From the NCBI GenBank assembly GCA_009843505.1, contig VYDI01000028.1, forward strand, positions 186,001-250,000: a stretch of DNA of 64,000 nucleotides, given 5' to 3'. Each line of letters starts with the position of its first letter. Position 1 is the stretch's first letter. Origin of the DNA: Holophagales bacterium. GTDB taxonomy: Bacteria; Acidobacteriota; Thermoanaerobaculia; Multivoradales; Multivoraceae. The position numbers and the translations under genes are program-made. Shown here piece by piece: positions 1 to 8,004 of this stretch. The notes beneath the pieces were generated by a model, which saw only the letters and a program-made list of their open reading frames with translations, had not been told where the DNA came from and searched no databases.

Positions 1-721
1 GGCGCACGCCGTCCTCGCCCGGCTCGGCCGCCACGACCGCCATCTCCAGGGCGTTCAGGGCGACGCGGGCATCCCCGTTCGCGATGTTCACGAGGTGCGC
101 CACCGCGTCCGACTCCAGTTCCGGGGCCAGCAGGCCCAGACCGCGGCCCTCGTCCGACAACGCGCGCTCGACGATGCCGGTCATCGCTCCTTCGTCCAGG
201 GCGTGCAGGGTGAACACCCGGCAGCGGGACAGGAGCGGCGCGTTGACCTCGAAGGAGGGGTTCTCCGTCGTCGCTCCGATGAAGGTGATCGTGCCGTCCT
301 CGACGTGGGGCAGGATGACGTCCTGCTGAGCCTTGTTGAAGCGGTGGATCTCGTCGACGAACAGGATCGTCGGGCGGCCGTAGAGCGAGCGGAGGTCGTT
401 GGCGCCCTTGACCGCCTTGCGCAGATCCGCGACACCGGCGGACACAGCGCTGACCGGCTCGAAGTGGGCGCGGGTCGTCGTCGCGATGAGCCGCGCCAGG
501 GTCGTCTTGCCGGACCCGGGCGGCCCCCAGAACAGGAGCGACGGTACCCGGTCTGCCTCGATGGAACGCCGCAGCACCTTGTCCTCGGCGAGGATGTGCT
601 CCTGGCCGACGAACTCGTCGAACGTGGCCGGACGCATCCGCTCGGCGAGCGGCGCGGCCGAGCCGGTCCCCGACTCGCCGGCGTCCTCGAACAGGCCGAC
701 GGTGCTGGGTTCGCCGGTCAT
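1..721 (-). CDS. rarA: Replication-associated recombination protein A (AAA+ ATPase), 3' end outside window
   Basis: Clamp-loader-like AAA+ ATPase of the RarA/MgsA/WRNIP1 family, which acts at stalled replication forks in the cytoplasm. The 240 visible residues contain the Walker A motif GPPGSGKT (residues 66-73), the Walker B/DEIH motif with D123-E124 followed by RFNKAQQD, and the sensor-1 stretch GATTENPSFEVNAPLLSRC, all typical of RarA. The gene runs off the left edge, so the C-terminal lid and tetramerisation region are missing. The ATG at 721-719 overlaps the TGA of the upstream DUF2161 gene (ATGA type), so the two are translationally coupled. The protein starts with a short variable tail before PLAERMRP, as usual for the family. 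Confidence 0.93.
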   Translation of the reverse strand, partial: MTGEPSTVGLFEDAGESGTGSAAPLAERMRPATFDEFVGQEHILAEDKVLRRSIEADRVPSLLFWGPPGSGKTTLARLIATTTRAHFEPVSAVSAGVADLRKAVKGANDLRSLYGRPTILFVDEIHRFNKAQQDVILPHVEDGTITFIGATTENPSFEVNAPLLSRCRVFTLHALDEGAMTGIVERALSDEGRGLGLLAPELESDAVAHLVNIANGDARVALNALEMAVVAAEPGEDGVR

Positions 722-1440
722 TCATGCTCCAGCGCGGCCACGACATCGGCGTATTGCTCAAGTGCGGCACGCCCCTTCGGCGTCAAGTCGTAGACGCCGC
801 GCGGAGAATCGGCGGGGCGCTCAAACCAACCGTAGTGATCGGCGTACATGATCGCCCTGGCTCGGCCGACACCGATCGCCTTGGCGGTCACGGCAGCCTT
901 GGTCGGACCGTTGAGGCCAAGATGGGACGCGCAGCGCAGCGCATCCTGCCGGTAGGCAGTCATGATCTTGCGGCGGCTCGAGCCACCCTGGTTCGGGTCG
1001 CCCACCCGGCGCTGGAACTCCCGCAGCAACCGCCTGACGCTGTGTTTGCGCGGGCGCGGCCGGTAGGGCGCCGGGTCGAGCAGTGCCTCCACGAACGGCG
1101 TCGGATCGAGCCGAACGGTAAGAAGCCCCAGCCCGAGCCGGCGGCAGAGCGCCAGTGCGTCCTTCCGCCGGGTCGTGCGGTCCGAGAACGGTGGAACCGC
1201 GAGATAGACGTTGTCGGAGAGACCCTGCCGCTTGATCCCCTGGAAGACCAGTCGCAGAGAGAACGCGGTCTTGAGCTCGACGATCACCGGCGGCTCCTCG
1301 CTCCGGATGGCGACCAGGTCGCAGCCGTTGACCTCGCCCTTCACGGCGTAGCCCTGCCCCTCGAGGAACGCCTTTACCGGCGGGTACAGGGTCTGCTCGC
1401 GCACGCGGATGCCGAGTATACGATCGCGTTTCTGCGACAT
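718..1440 (-). CDS. DUF2161 family PD-(D/E)xK nuclease-like protein
   Basis: 240-residue cytoplasmic protein resembling the DUF2161 family, predicted phosphodiesterases of unknown substrate. The N-terminal half carries a PD-(D/E)xK-like core: YPPVKAFLEGQGYAVKGEV, then D41 in NGCDLVAIR, and E55-L-K57 in VIVELK. The C-terminal 90 residues look like a winged-helix DNA-binding region (ATAKAIGVGRARAIMY-like helix, then DLTPKGRAAL). It is coupled to rarA by an ATGA overlap and divergent from a sulfatase gene, with only 21 bases between the two starts. That pairing suggests a role in DNA metabolism, but no function is established. Confidence 0.75.
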   Translation of the reverse strand: MSQKRDRILGIRVREQTLYPPVKAFLEGQGYAVKGEVNGCDLVAIRSEEPPVIVELKTAFSLRLVFQGIKRQGLSDNVYLAVPPFSDRTTRRKDALALCRRLGLGLLTVRLDPTPFVEALLDPAPYRPRPRKHSVRRLLREFQRRVGDPNQGGSSRRKIMTAYRQDALRCASHLGLNGPTKAAVTAKAIGVGRARAIMYADHYGWFERPADSPRGVYDLTPKGRAALEQYADVVAALEHE

Positions 1441-1461
1441 TCACGGAGGCTCTTGGGGGCG

Positions 1462-2868
1462 ATGAGAACGACTCACAGGACCCGCACCGCCGCACTCGCC
1501 GGCGCCGTTGCCGCCACGATGCTGACCGGCTGTGGTGCGCCGCCAGGCGAGGTCGACTCACCGGCCGCTGCCGGCCAACCGCCCAACATCATCCTCATCA
1601 TGGCGGACGATCTCGGCTACGGCGATGTCAGCCCGTTCGATGGCTGGATAGAAACGCCGAACCTGGACCGGCTGGCCGCGAGCGGCATGATGCTGACCGA
1701 CTTCCACACCAGCGGCGCGGTCTGTTCGCCGACCCGCGCCGGCCTGGTCACGGGCCGCTACCAGCACCGGGCCGGGGTTCCCGCCGTGCTGCTCGCCAAC
1801 TCGGACAGCCCGCTCTACCACCAGGGCATCGACGCCGGGGCCCACACGATCGCCGAGGGCTTCCGCGAGCTCGGCTACAGGACCGCGGTGTTCGGCAAGT
1901 GGCACCTCGGTTACCTGCCGCAGTTCAAGCCGCCGCTGCACGGTTTCGACCAGTTCAGGGGTTTCGTGAGCGGCAACATCGACTACCACTCGCACGTCGA
2001 TCGGATGGGCCGTCCCGACTGGTGGAACGGCGAGAGTCTCGAGGACGAACACGGCTACCTGCCCGACCTGATCGGCGCTCACGCGGAGCGGTTCATCGAC
2101 GAGCACCGGGACGAACCGTTCTTCCTCTATCTCGCGCACCACGCTCCGCACTACCCGTACCAGGGTCCAGGCGACCCGGCGGACCGCACCGTCGGCGGCG
2201 AGTTCCCGACCCGGGGCTCGGCCACCGACCCCAAGCGCGCCTACCGCGAGATGGTCGTGTCGATGGACGACGCCATCGGTCGCGTCCTCGACGCCCTCGA
2301 GGAACAGGGCCTTTCCGGAGACACGCTGGTGTGGTTCTTCTCGGACAACGGCGCAACGCCGTTGGGTTCCAACGGCCCGTTGCGCGGCCACAAGGCCAGC
2401 TACTGGGAGGGCGGCCACCGCGTTCCCTCGATCGCCTCGATGCCCGGCCGGATCGCTGCGGGCTCGACCTCCGACGCGATCACGTCGACGCTTGACGTGA
2501 TGCCGACCGTCCTCGCCATGGCCGGCGGCGCGGCGCATCCCGACCTGCCGTTCGACGGCATCGACGTCGGGCCGGTGCTCTTCGACGGCCGGGACCTGCC
2601 GTCCCGCCAACTCTTCTGGACCAGCGCCGGCCAGTTCTGGCGCGGCGCCGCCGTGCGCGACGGGCGCTACAAGCTGGTCATCGACCGCCGAACCCAGCAA
2701 GCCGCCGCGGCCGAAGGCGAGGAGGTCACGGATCCGGTGCCCATGCTCTTCGACCTGGAGGCCGACGTCGGCGAGACGACGGACCTCGCCGACGACGAAC
2801 CGGAGCGGGTCGAGGAGATGATGGCGGCGCTCGCGAACTGGCGAGAGGATGTCGGCATCTCATCGTGA
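1462..2868 (+). CDS. Lipoprotein sulfatase, Cys-type (arylsulfatase family S1)
   Basis: 468-residue type I sulfatase. The start is the ATG at 1462, preceded by GGAGG; the open frame extends upstream antisense to the DUF2161 gene and is not coding there. The signal peptide ends in a lipobox LTGC (C24), so this is probably a lipoprotein. Sulfatase features: NIILIMADDLGYGD metal-binding start (D49-D50), the formylglycine motif C88-S-P-T-R92, GKWHLG, HHAPHYPY and SDNGATPLGSNG. C88 must be oxidised to formylglycine for activity, and an FGE-like protein is encoded at 31883. The substrate is unknown; carbohydrate or aryl sulfate esters are likely. The stop overlaps the GTG start of the ATP-grasp gene. 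Confidence 0.93.
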   Translation: MRTTHRTRTAALAGAVAATMLTGCGAPPGEVDSPAAAGQPPNIILIMADDLGYGDVSPFDGWIETPNLDRLAASGMMLTDFHTSGAVCSPTRAGLVTGRYQHRAGVPAVLLANSDSPLYHQGIDAGAHTIAEGFRELGYRTAVFGKWHLGYLPQFKPPLHGFDQFRGFVSGNIDYHSHVDRMGRPDWWNGESLEDEHGYLPDLIGAHAERFIDEHRDEPFFLYLAHHAPHYPYQGPGDPADRTVGGEFPTRGSATDPKRAYREMVVSMDDAIGRVLDALEEQGLSGDTLVWFFSDNGATPLGSNGPLRGHKASYWEGGHRVPSIASMPGRIAAGSTSDAITSTLDVMPTVLAMAGGAAHPDLPFDGIDVGPVLFDGRDLPSRQLFWTSAGQFWRGAAVRDGRYKLVIDRRTQQAAAAEGEEVTDPVPMLFDLEADVGETTDLADDEPERVEEMMAALANWREDVGISS

Positions 2869-4289
2869 GCGACATCCCGACTTCGCCGCTTCTGGAAGAA
2901 GCGAGTGCGTACTACAAAGCACTCCTGCGGCCCGTCTTCGAAGGCCGCAGGTTCGTGCTGCCCGGCAACATCGCCGTCGGGCTCGGAAACGTGGCACGCG
3001 AGCTCCGCGGGCTCGGCGCCGAGCGGCCCTTCGTAGTCGCGGGGAGCCGGGGCACGGGAACCGTACCCACCGAAGCCGAGGCGGCGCTGCGCGTGCTCGA
3101 CGTGCGCGGCGCGGACCCCCTGGAGCACAACCGCAACGTCCAGCGCGCGCTCACCGACCTGCCTTCCGAGGTACAGGACGCTATCGATGCCTGGGATCCG
3201 GACCGTTCAGCGAAGACCCTGCACACCGACCCACTCGCCGAGCCCCGGCCGGTGGCCGGCCGAGCGGCCTATGCCGCGCGGCCCGCGGCGTGGACGGCTC
3301 TCGAAGACAAGATAGTCATCGACGCCTTCTGGGACGAGGTCGGCGTGCCGCGTGCACCGTCCCGGGTCGTTCCGGCCGAACACCAAGCGCTTCGTGCCGC
3401 CGCCGACGCCCTGGACCGCGGCCACGGCACCGTCTGGGCGCCGGACGCCCGCGAAGGCACAAATGCCGGCGCCGTCGCCCTGCGCTGGGTCCGACCCCGC
3501 GACGACGGACGGAAGGCCGCGGCGTCACTGGCGCGAATCGCCGACCGCGTCCGCGTCATGCCCTTCCTGGAGGGGGTTCCAGCGAGCATCCATGGCGTCG
3601 TGTTTCCGGACGCCGTCGTCGCCTTCCGACCCGTCGAGATGCTGGTCCTGCGGCCGGCGACCGGCGACCGCCTCTTCTACGCCGGCTGCTCGACCTGGTT
3701 CGATCCGAGATCCGAAGACCGCGAGACGATGTGCGAGCTCGCCCGCCGCGTCGGCGTCGCGCTGCGCGAGCACGTCGGCTTCCGCGGGTCGTTCGGCATC
3801 GACGGCGTCCTGGCCGAGGAGGGGTTCCTGCCAACCGAACTCAACCCGCGGCTCGGCGCCGGAGTGGGCACCCTTGCCGGCGCACTCGGCGACTTTCCAC
3901 TCATTCTTCTCTGCCTGGCCATCGCCGAAGGCGAAGAACTCGAGTACCGGCCGGAACTCCTCGAGCGCGCGGTGCTCGAGACGGCCGACAACCGCCGCGT
4001 CTGCGGCGGCGGCAGGACGACGGAAACCACACTCACCGACACCGGCACCTTCGATCTCGTGGCGGACGTCGACGACTACCGCCAGGCGGCGGCCGGCGAG
4101 AACCCCGAGGCGACGCTCCTGTTCGGACCCGGGCCGATCGGCGGGTTCCTGCGGTTCACACTGAATCCCGATCGCAACGAACCCGGGCCACCTTCGGCGC
4201 CGCAAGCCGCGCGCGCCTTCCGCCTGGCCGATCGCCTGCTCGGCACAGACTTCGGAGACCTGGAGGCGGCGAAGAATGTGAGGCCGTAG
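2865..4289 (+). CDS. ATP-grasp domain protein of unknown substrate
   Basis: 474-residue predicted cytoplasmic ATP-dependent ligase. The C-terminal half has ATP-grasp features: a basic segment before DKIVIDAFWDEVGVPRAPS (residues 148-166), a central sheet region (RVMPFLEGVPASIHGVVF), and the Mg-binding motif E325-L-N327-P-R329 in LPTELNPRLGAG. The N-terminal 100 residues contain a possible pre-ATP-grasp fold. The start is GTG 2865, overlapping the TGA of the sulfatase (GTGA), so the pair is translationally coupled. I cannot name the substrate; families of this layout make peptide, amide or carbamoyl bonds. It ends seven bases before the convergent DUF2339 gene. Confidence 0.75.
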   Translation: MSDIPTSPLLEEASAYYKALLRPVFEGRRFVLPGNIAVGLGNVARELRGLGAERPFVVAGSRGTGTVPTEAEAALRVLDVRGADPLEHNRNVQRALTDLPSEVQDAIDAWDPDRSAKTLHTDPLAEPRPVAGRAAYAARPAAWTALEDKIVIDAFWDEVGVPRAPSRVVPAEHQALRAAADALDRGHGTVWAPDAREGTNAGAVALRWVRPRDDGRKAAASLARIADRVRVMPFLEGVPASIHGVVFPDAVVAFRPVEMLVLRPATGDRLFYAGCSTWFDPRSEDRETMCELARRVGVALREHVGFRGSFGIDGVLAEEGFLPTELNPRLGAGVGTLAGALGDFPLILLCLAIAEGEELEYRPELLERAVLETADNRRVCGGGRTTETTLTDTGTFDLVADVDDYRQAAAGENPEATLLFGPGPIGGFLRFTLNPDRNEPGPPSAPQAARAFRLADRLLGTDFGDLEAAKNVRP

Positions 4290-4295
4290 TCGCGA

Positions 4296-6080
4296 CTAGC
4301 GCCGGCTTCGCTGGTACAGAAACGACACCGCCACCAGCAGCGCGCCGACGATCAGGAAGGAGAGGATCCGGTAGCCCTGTTCGAGAAAGGAGAGGTCGAC
4401 CAGGAACGTCTTGCCGACCACGACGAGCAGCAGCACGAGGCCCTGCCACCGCAGGCCTGGGGCGCTGCGACGGATGCCGGCGGCGATCAGGCCCGCCGCC
4501 CACAGGAGCCAGACGGCCGACAGAACCACCTGGGCGGCCAGATCGAGGTCGAGGTCGACGTCGAGTCCCTGGACGACGTCCCACGACTCGGTCGACACGG
4601 CGACGAGCGCGACAACGTTGGCGACAACCAGCGCCACGGCCCAGACGGGCGCCTCCATCCGCACCTTGGTCCTCAACCGGCTCCGCACGTAGACCGCGGC
4701 GCCGATCAGCCCGGCTGCTACTCCGGCCAGGGTCAGGAAGCGCAGGTTGATGAAGAGGAGGTCGCGCTGCCCGCCGAAGGCTGCCGGCGTCATCAGCAGC
4801 ACGACGCCGAAGAGCGCGACCGAGAAGGCGCGCATCCAGATCGCCGGCAGCCGCGTTCCGGCGACCGCCAGCGCCACGGCCTCCGCAGTCCATGCCAGGG
4901 TGATCCAGTCGCCCTCGAGCCGCATCGGGAAGGCGATCGTGGCCAGCAAGGCGGCGAGGACGGCGAACAGCGACCGCAGTTGCCGGGTTCTCCGTTCTTC
5001 GCCGGCGCTCCAGCTCGCGAGCGCGCGGGACACCGCCATGTGGACCACGGCCAGGGTCAGAACGGCGCCGGTAAGCAACCACCGCTGGTTCTCGTAGAGG
5101 AGCCGCTGCAGCAACAGCACGTAGAAGCCGAGCGCCAGAACCAGCACGCCGAGCTCGGTCGGGCGCAGCCGCCGGGCCAGTCGCGCGCGGGCAAGCGGCA
5201 GAGCGAAGTAGATGGCATAGAAGAGCGTGCCGAAGAGGGCGGTCGAGAGAAGCCGGTCGCCCTCGTAGAACTCGACGTACCAGGCAATGAAGTAGACAGC
5301 CGTCGCGATCAGGGCGGCCGGCGCCAGGACGCGGAAGCCGCGCAACAGGGCTAGTGCAAGCAGGCTGGCGCTGAGCAGGGCGAGGTAGCTGAAGAGCACG
5401 ACCTGGGCGTCCGTGCCGGTGCTGAGCAGTGCCGGCGTCAGGTACCCGCCGGCAAGCGCCAGGGCCGCCAGCCGCTGCGAGTCTCGTCGTACCGACTGGC
5501 CGATGACCGCGGCGGTGACGAACGCGAGGAACGCGAACGCCGTCGGTTGCGGCACGAGGGCGTAGAAGTCCCACGCCGCGTAGCCCGAGAGATAGACGAC
5601 GCCGGCGCCGAGTGCCGTCATCCCCTCGGCGAAGTAGCGCATCTTGCGCTTGGCAAGCCCTTCGCCGTAGCCGGCGAGAGCCAGGCCGCTCACCAGCCCG
5701 ATCAGGACGCGTCCGGTCGGTCCGATCCACTCGTTCTCGAAGGCGTAGCGCAGGAAGAAGGCGGCCGCGATCAGGAGCGTGAGGATGCCGATCCGGTTCA
5801 GCCAGCGACCGCCGATCAGCGACTCGAAGTCGATGTCGCGCCAGGCTGCACGCATGGGCTTTCGGGGTTTTGGCGCTGACGGCGCGGGCTCTACGGGCCG
5901 GGAACTCGCCGCGGAGGCAGCCGCGCTGGAGCTGGCCGGCGGTGCGGCAGCCTCTGCCGACTCCGACGTCACTCCGGGGCGCTCGCCTTCGCTCCCGCCA
6001 CGCAGCGCCGCCACCTCCTCGCGTAGCTCGCGGACTCGCGCCTCAAGCGCCTCCACCCGCTGATCGAGGGACTCCGGCAC
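4296..6080 (-). CDS. DUF2339 polytopic membrane protein
   Basis: 594-residue inner-membrane protein of the DUF2339 family, function unknown. The N-terminus is a short coiled coil (LDQRVEALEARVRELREEV), then an Ala/Pro/Ser linker to about residue 80, then a FESLIGGRWLNRIGILTLLIA entry typical of the family and a long series of hydrophobic segments (roughly 16-18) to the C-terminus. The start chosen is GTG at 6080, seven bases after the stop of the cytochrome gene; the frame is open further upstream but there overlaps that gene. It is probably the last gene of the sulfite dehydrogenase-cytochrome-DUF2339 operon. Confidence 0.8.
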   Translation of the reverse strand: MPESLDQRVEALEARVRELREEVAALRGGSEGERPGVTSESAEAAAPPASSSAAASAASSRPVEPAPSAPKPRKPMRAAWRDIDFESLIGGRWLNRIGILTLLIAAAFFLRYAFENEWIGPTGRVLIGLVSGLALAGYGEGLAKRKMRYFAEGMTALGAGVVYLSGYAAWDFYALVPQPTAFAFLAFVTAAVIGQSVRRDSQRLAALALAGGYLTPALLSTGTDAQVVLFSYLALLSASLLALALLRGFRVLAPAALIATAVYFIAWYVEFYEGDRLLSTALFGTLFYAIYFALPLARARLARRLRPTELGVLVLALGFYVLLLQRLLYENQRWLLTGAVLTLAVVHMAVSRALASWSAGEERRTRQLRSLFAVLAALLATIAFPMRLEGDWITLAWTAEAVALAVAGTRLPAIWMRAFSVALFGVVLLMTPAAFGGQRDLLFINLRFLTLAGVAAGLIGAAVYVRSRLRTKVRMEAPVWAVALVVANVVALVAVSTESWDVVQGLDVDLDLDLAAQVVLSAVWLLWAAGLIAAGIRRSAPGLRWQGLVLLLVVVGKTFLVDLSFLEQGYRILSFLIVGALLVAVSFLYQRSRR

Positions 6081-6087
6081 GCGCCGC

Positions 6088-6534
6088 TTACTCTCCGTCA
6101 GCGACCGGGGGTTGTCGCAGCGGCGCCCGCCTTCGCCGCAGCTCGGTCGGCTTGACCTGTACGCCGTAGTGCGCAGCCAGGTAGTCGAGGATCGGCTTCT
6201 CCAGGTCGCCCAGCGGCTCGAGACCCTCGTCCTTCTCCATGCGCCGGATCGTCCGGATCCAGCCATCGCGACTCGTGCGGTTCTGGGACAGCAACGTGGC
6301 CGAGTGGCATTCGGTGCAGCGGTCGCGCACCGTCTTCCAGGTCCCGGCTTCGTCGCTGATCAAGCCGCTTTCGGCGTCCACTGGAGTGGCTGGCTCCTGC
6401 GCTGCCGCGGCCGAAGCCAGCGTGACGAGCAGGGCCAAGGCAAGCCTGTATGGTCGCCGCTTCGCGGCGCGTTGCCTTTCGGAAGCCGGCGGGGACGCCG
6501 GCGCACCCAGTCTGCCCCGGCTTCTAGGCCACAT
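6088..6534 (-). CDS. Small exported monohaem cytochrome c, partner of the sulfite dehydrogenase
   Basis: 148-residue protein with a single haem c site C73-T-E-C76-H77 and a possible axial methionine at M99 in RTIRRMEKDEG. A hydrophobic stretch LALALLVTLASAAAA (about 31-45) ending at AQ is the signal peptide core. It starts at ATG 6534, nine bases inside the 3' end of the molybdoenzyme gene, so it is coupled to it. Such small cytochromes take electrons from SorA/SoxC-type enzymes in the periplasm; that pairing is inferred from context. Odd feature: residues about 9-28 of the long n-region are encoded by a copy of the intergenic double-hairpin repeat (6451-6510), so either the element inserted in the leader or the true start lies downstream. 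Confidence 0.8.
   Translation of the reverse strand: MWPRSRGRLGAPASPPASERQRAAKRRPYRLALALLVTLASAAAAQEPATPVDAESGLISDEAGTWKTVRDRCTECHSATLLSQNRTSRDGWIRTIRRMEKDEGLEPLGDLEKPILDYLAAHYGVQVKPTELRRRRAPLRQPPVADGE
6451..6510 (+). repeat. Double-hairpin repeat, copy 1
   Basis: Starts TGGTCGCCGCTTCGCGGCGC (hairpin), then a short spacer, then GCCGGCGGGGACGCCGGC (hairpin) and GCACCCAG. It is read into the N-terminal codons of the small cytochrome gene. Confidence 0.7.
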
Positions 6535-7819
6535 AGACCGCGATCCGGTGGCAGGCGTTGTTCAGGTAGCCGCGCGGGTTCCAGCCGGGCAGGACCACCG
6601 GCTGCACGTCGCCGTTCGCGTCGGCGGCACGCGCCCAGACTTCGTAGTAACCGGCCTCGGGGAACACCAGGTCCAGATCCCAGTTCTGCCAGGCGAGGCG
6701 GTTCGCCGGCGGCTGCAGGTCCGCTCGCGTCCAGGTACGGCCGAAGTCGGTCGAGACGTCCAGCCGCTCGACCCGGTTGTCGCCGGTCCAGGCGTGGCCG
6801 TGCAGCGGCAGAACTTCGCCCGCCGGGTGCTGGTACCCGCTCTGCGGATAGGTGATCAAGGACTTGACCGGCATTGCCTCGATGATGCACATGTCCTCGG
6901 CGGCGACCTCGGTGCCTGGCGCCACCGATTCGCACGGCACCTTGTAGGACATGCCGGTCATCTTCGGCCCGTCGTGGACGATGTCGCGGATCGCGATCCG
7001 CTGCAGCCACTTTCCCGAAGTAGACCCTGGCCAGCCGCCGAACACGAGGCGGAGCGGATGGCCGTTCATCGGGTGGAGCGGCTCGCCGTTCATGCCCCAG
7101 GCGATCATCGACTCGGCTTCGAGCGCCTTGGCCATCGGTACGCCTCTGGAGATCGGTACGCCGCCGTCGGCTGTTCTGTCCGTCCCGTAGTAGGCCACGT
7201 AGACCGCATCGTCGCCGTAGCCGCAGTCCTCGAGAACGTCCCGCAAGCGGATACCGTCCCAGCGCGGACACCCCACGGCACCCACGGTCCACTGGTTGCC
7301 GGAGGCCGGTGGGTCGTACTCCGAGCGGCCGTTGCCGCCGCACTCCATGACGAGTTGGCGACTGACATTCTCGAAGCGCTGCTTGAGTTCGCCGAGGGTG
7401 TAGGTCTTCGTGCGAGCCGCCGACTCGCCGTCGATCGTCAAGGTCCAGCCCATCGCGTCCACGTCCTCCGGCGGAAGACCGTTGTTGCGGACGAATAGCC
7501 GGTTCGCAGGCGTCACGTCGTCGTCGAGCAGGTGCGCCGGCGTCTCGGCGCAAAGCGGCCGGTCGTTCAGCACGGTCAGGCCGTCCTTGCCCTCGATCGT
7601 GAACGGCTCGGCCTGGTTCGCGTACGCAGCCGGAATCAGGCCGGCGGGCATGAAATCCGAGAAGACGATCTTCGCGCCGACCACCGCCGACATCGCGCCC
7701 AGTCCCTTGAGAAAGCCTCGCCGGGTGCGGGGGTCCGTGCGCCGGCCCCAGACTTCCCAATCGGCCCGTGTCGGGTCGTCGGCGAAGACCTCGTGGATGC
7801 CTCGCACCTTTCTTCTCAT
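6524..7819 (-). CDS. Tat-exported molybdenum sulfite/sulfane dehydrogenase (SoxC/SorA-like)
   Basis: 431-residue sulfite-oxidase-fold protein. The twin-arginine signal is visible at residues 31-55 (R-T-R33-R34-G-F-L-K followed by a hydrophobic run). The molybdenum ligand is C160 in LVMECGGNGRSEY. The Mo-cofactor domain is followed by a C-terminal dimerisation domain (VKSLITYPQSG to the end, LPGWNPRGYLNNACHRIAV). The ECGGNGR form of the cysteine motif and the downstream small cytochrome fit SoxC-type sulfane dehydrogenases or SorA-type sulfite:cytochrome c oxidoreductases; no other sox gene is in the window, so the choice is open. The start is ATG 7819, preceded by GGAGAG; the frame is open upstream through a repeat and is not coding there. 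Confidence 0.85.
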   Translation of the reverse strand: MRRKVRGIHEVFADDPTRADWEVWGRRTDPRTRRGFLKGLGAMSAVVGAKIVFSDFMPAGLIPAAYANQAEPFTIEGKDGLTVLNDRPLCAETPAHLLDDDVTPANRLFVRNNGLPPEDVDAMGWTLTIDGESAARTKTYTLGELKQRFENVSRQLVMECGGNGRSEYDPPASGNQWTVGAVGCPRWDGIRLRDVLEDCGYGDDAVYVAYYGTDRTADGGVPISRGVPMAKALEAESMIAWGMNGEPLHPMNGHPLRLVFGGWPGSTSGKWLQRIAIRDIVHDGPKMTGMSYKVPCESVAPGTEVAAEDMCIIEAMPVKSLITYPQSGYQHPAGEVLPLHGHAWTGDNRVERLDVSTDFGRTWTRADLQPPANRLAWQNWDLDLVFPEAGYYEVWARAADANGDVQPVVLPGWNPRGYLNNACHRIAVYVA

Positions 7820-7862
7820 GGAAACTCTCCGATCGGCGAGCTGGGAGTTGGCGCGACAGACA

Positions 7863-7888
7863 CTGGGTGCGCCGGCGTCCCCGCCGGC
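7863..7888 (-). repeat. Double-hairpin repeat, copy in reverse orientation
   Basis: Its 26 bases are the exact reverse complement of the second hairpin and tail of the copy at 6451. The flanking bases form another hairpin (CCGGCGCGAAGCGCCGG, 7891-7907). It lies between the divergent sulfite dehydrogenase and second sulfatase genes. Confidence 0.65.
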
Positions 7889-8004
7889 ATCCGGCGCGAA
7901 GCGCCGGCTTCTGCTGCCTCGGCCGCGCTGTTCCTCCAGCCTACAACCGGCGGCCGCCGGCTTCGTTACTCTCGCCACGACTCCCCTGAGAGGCCACCCC
8001 GCGA

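Noticed and set aside
1558-2700. Long open frame on the minus strand opposite the first sulfatase
   Set aside because: It has no recognisable domains, is Val/Arg-rich, and lies antisense to a gene with intact catalytic motifs; high GC creates such frames.
2849-4750. 633-codon frame overlapping the ATP-grasp gene
   Set aside because: Arg-rich out-of-frame translation of the ATP-grasp and DUF2339 region.
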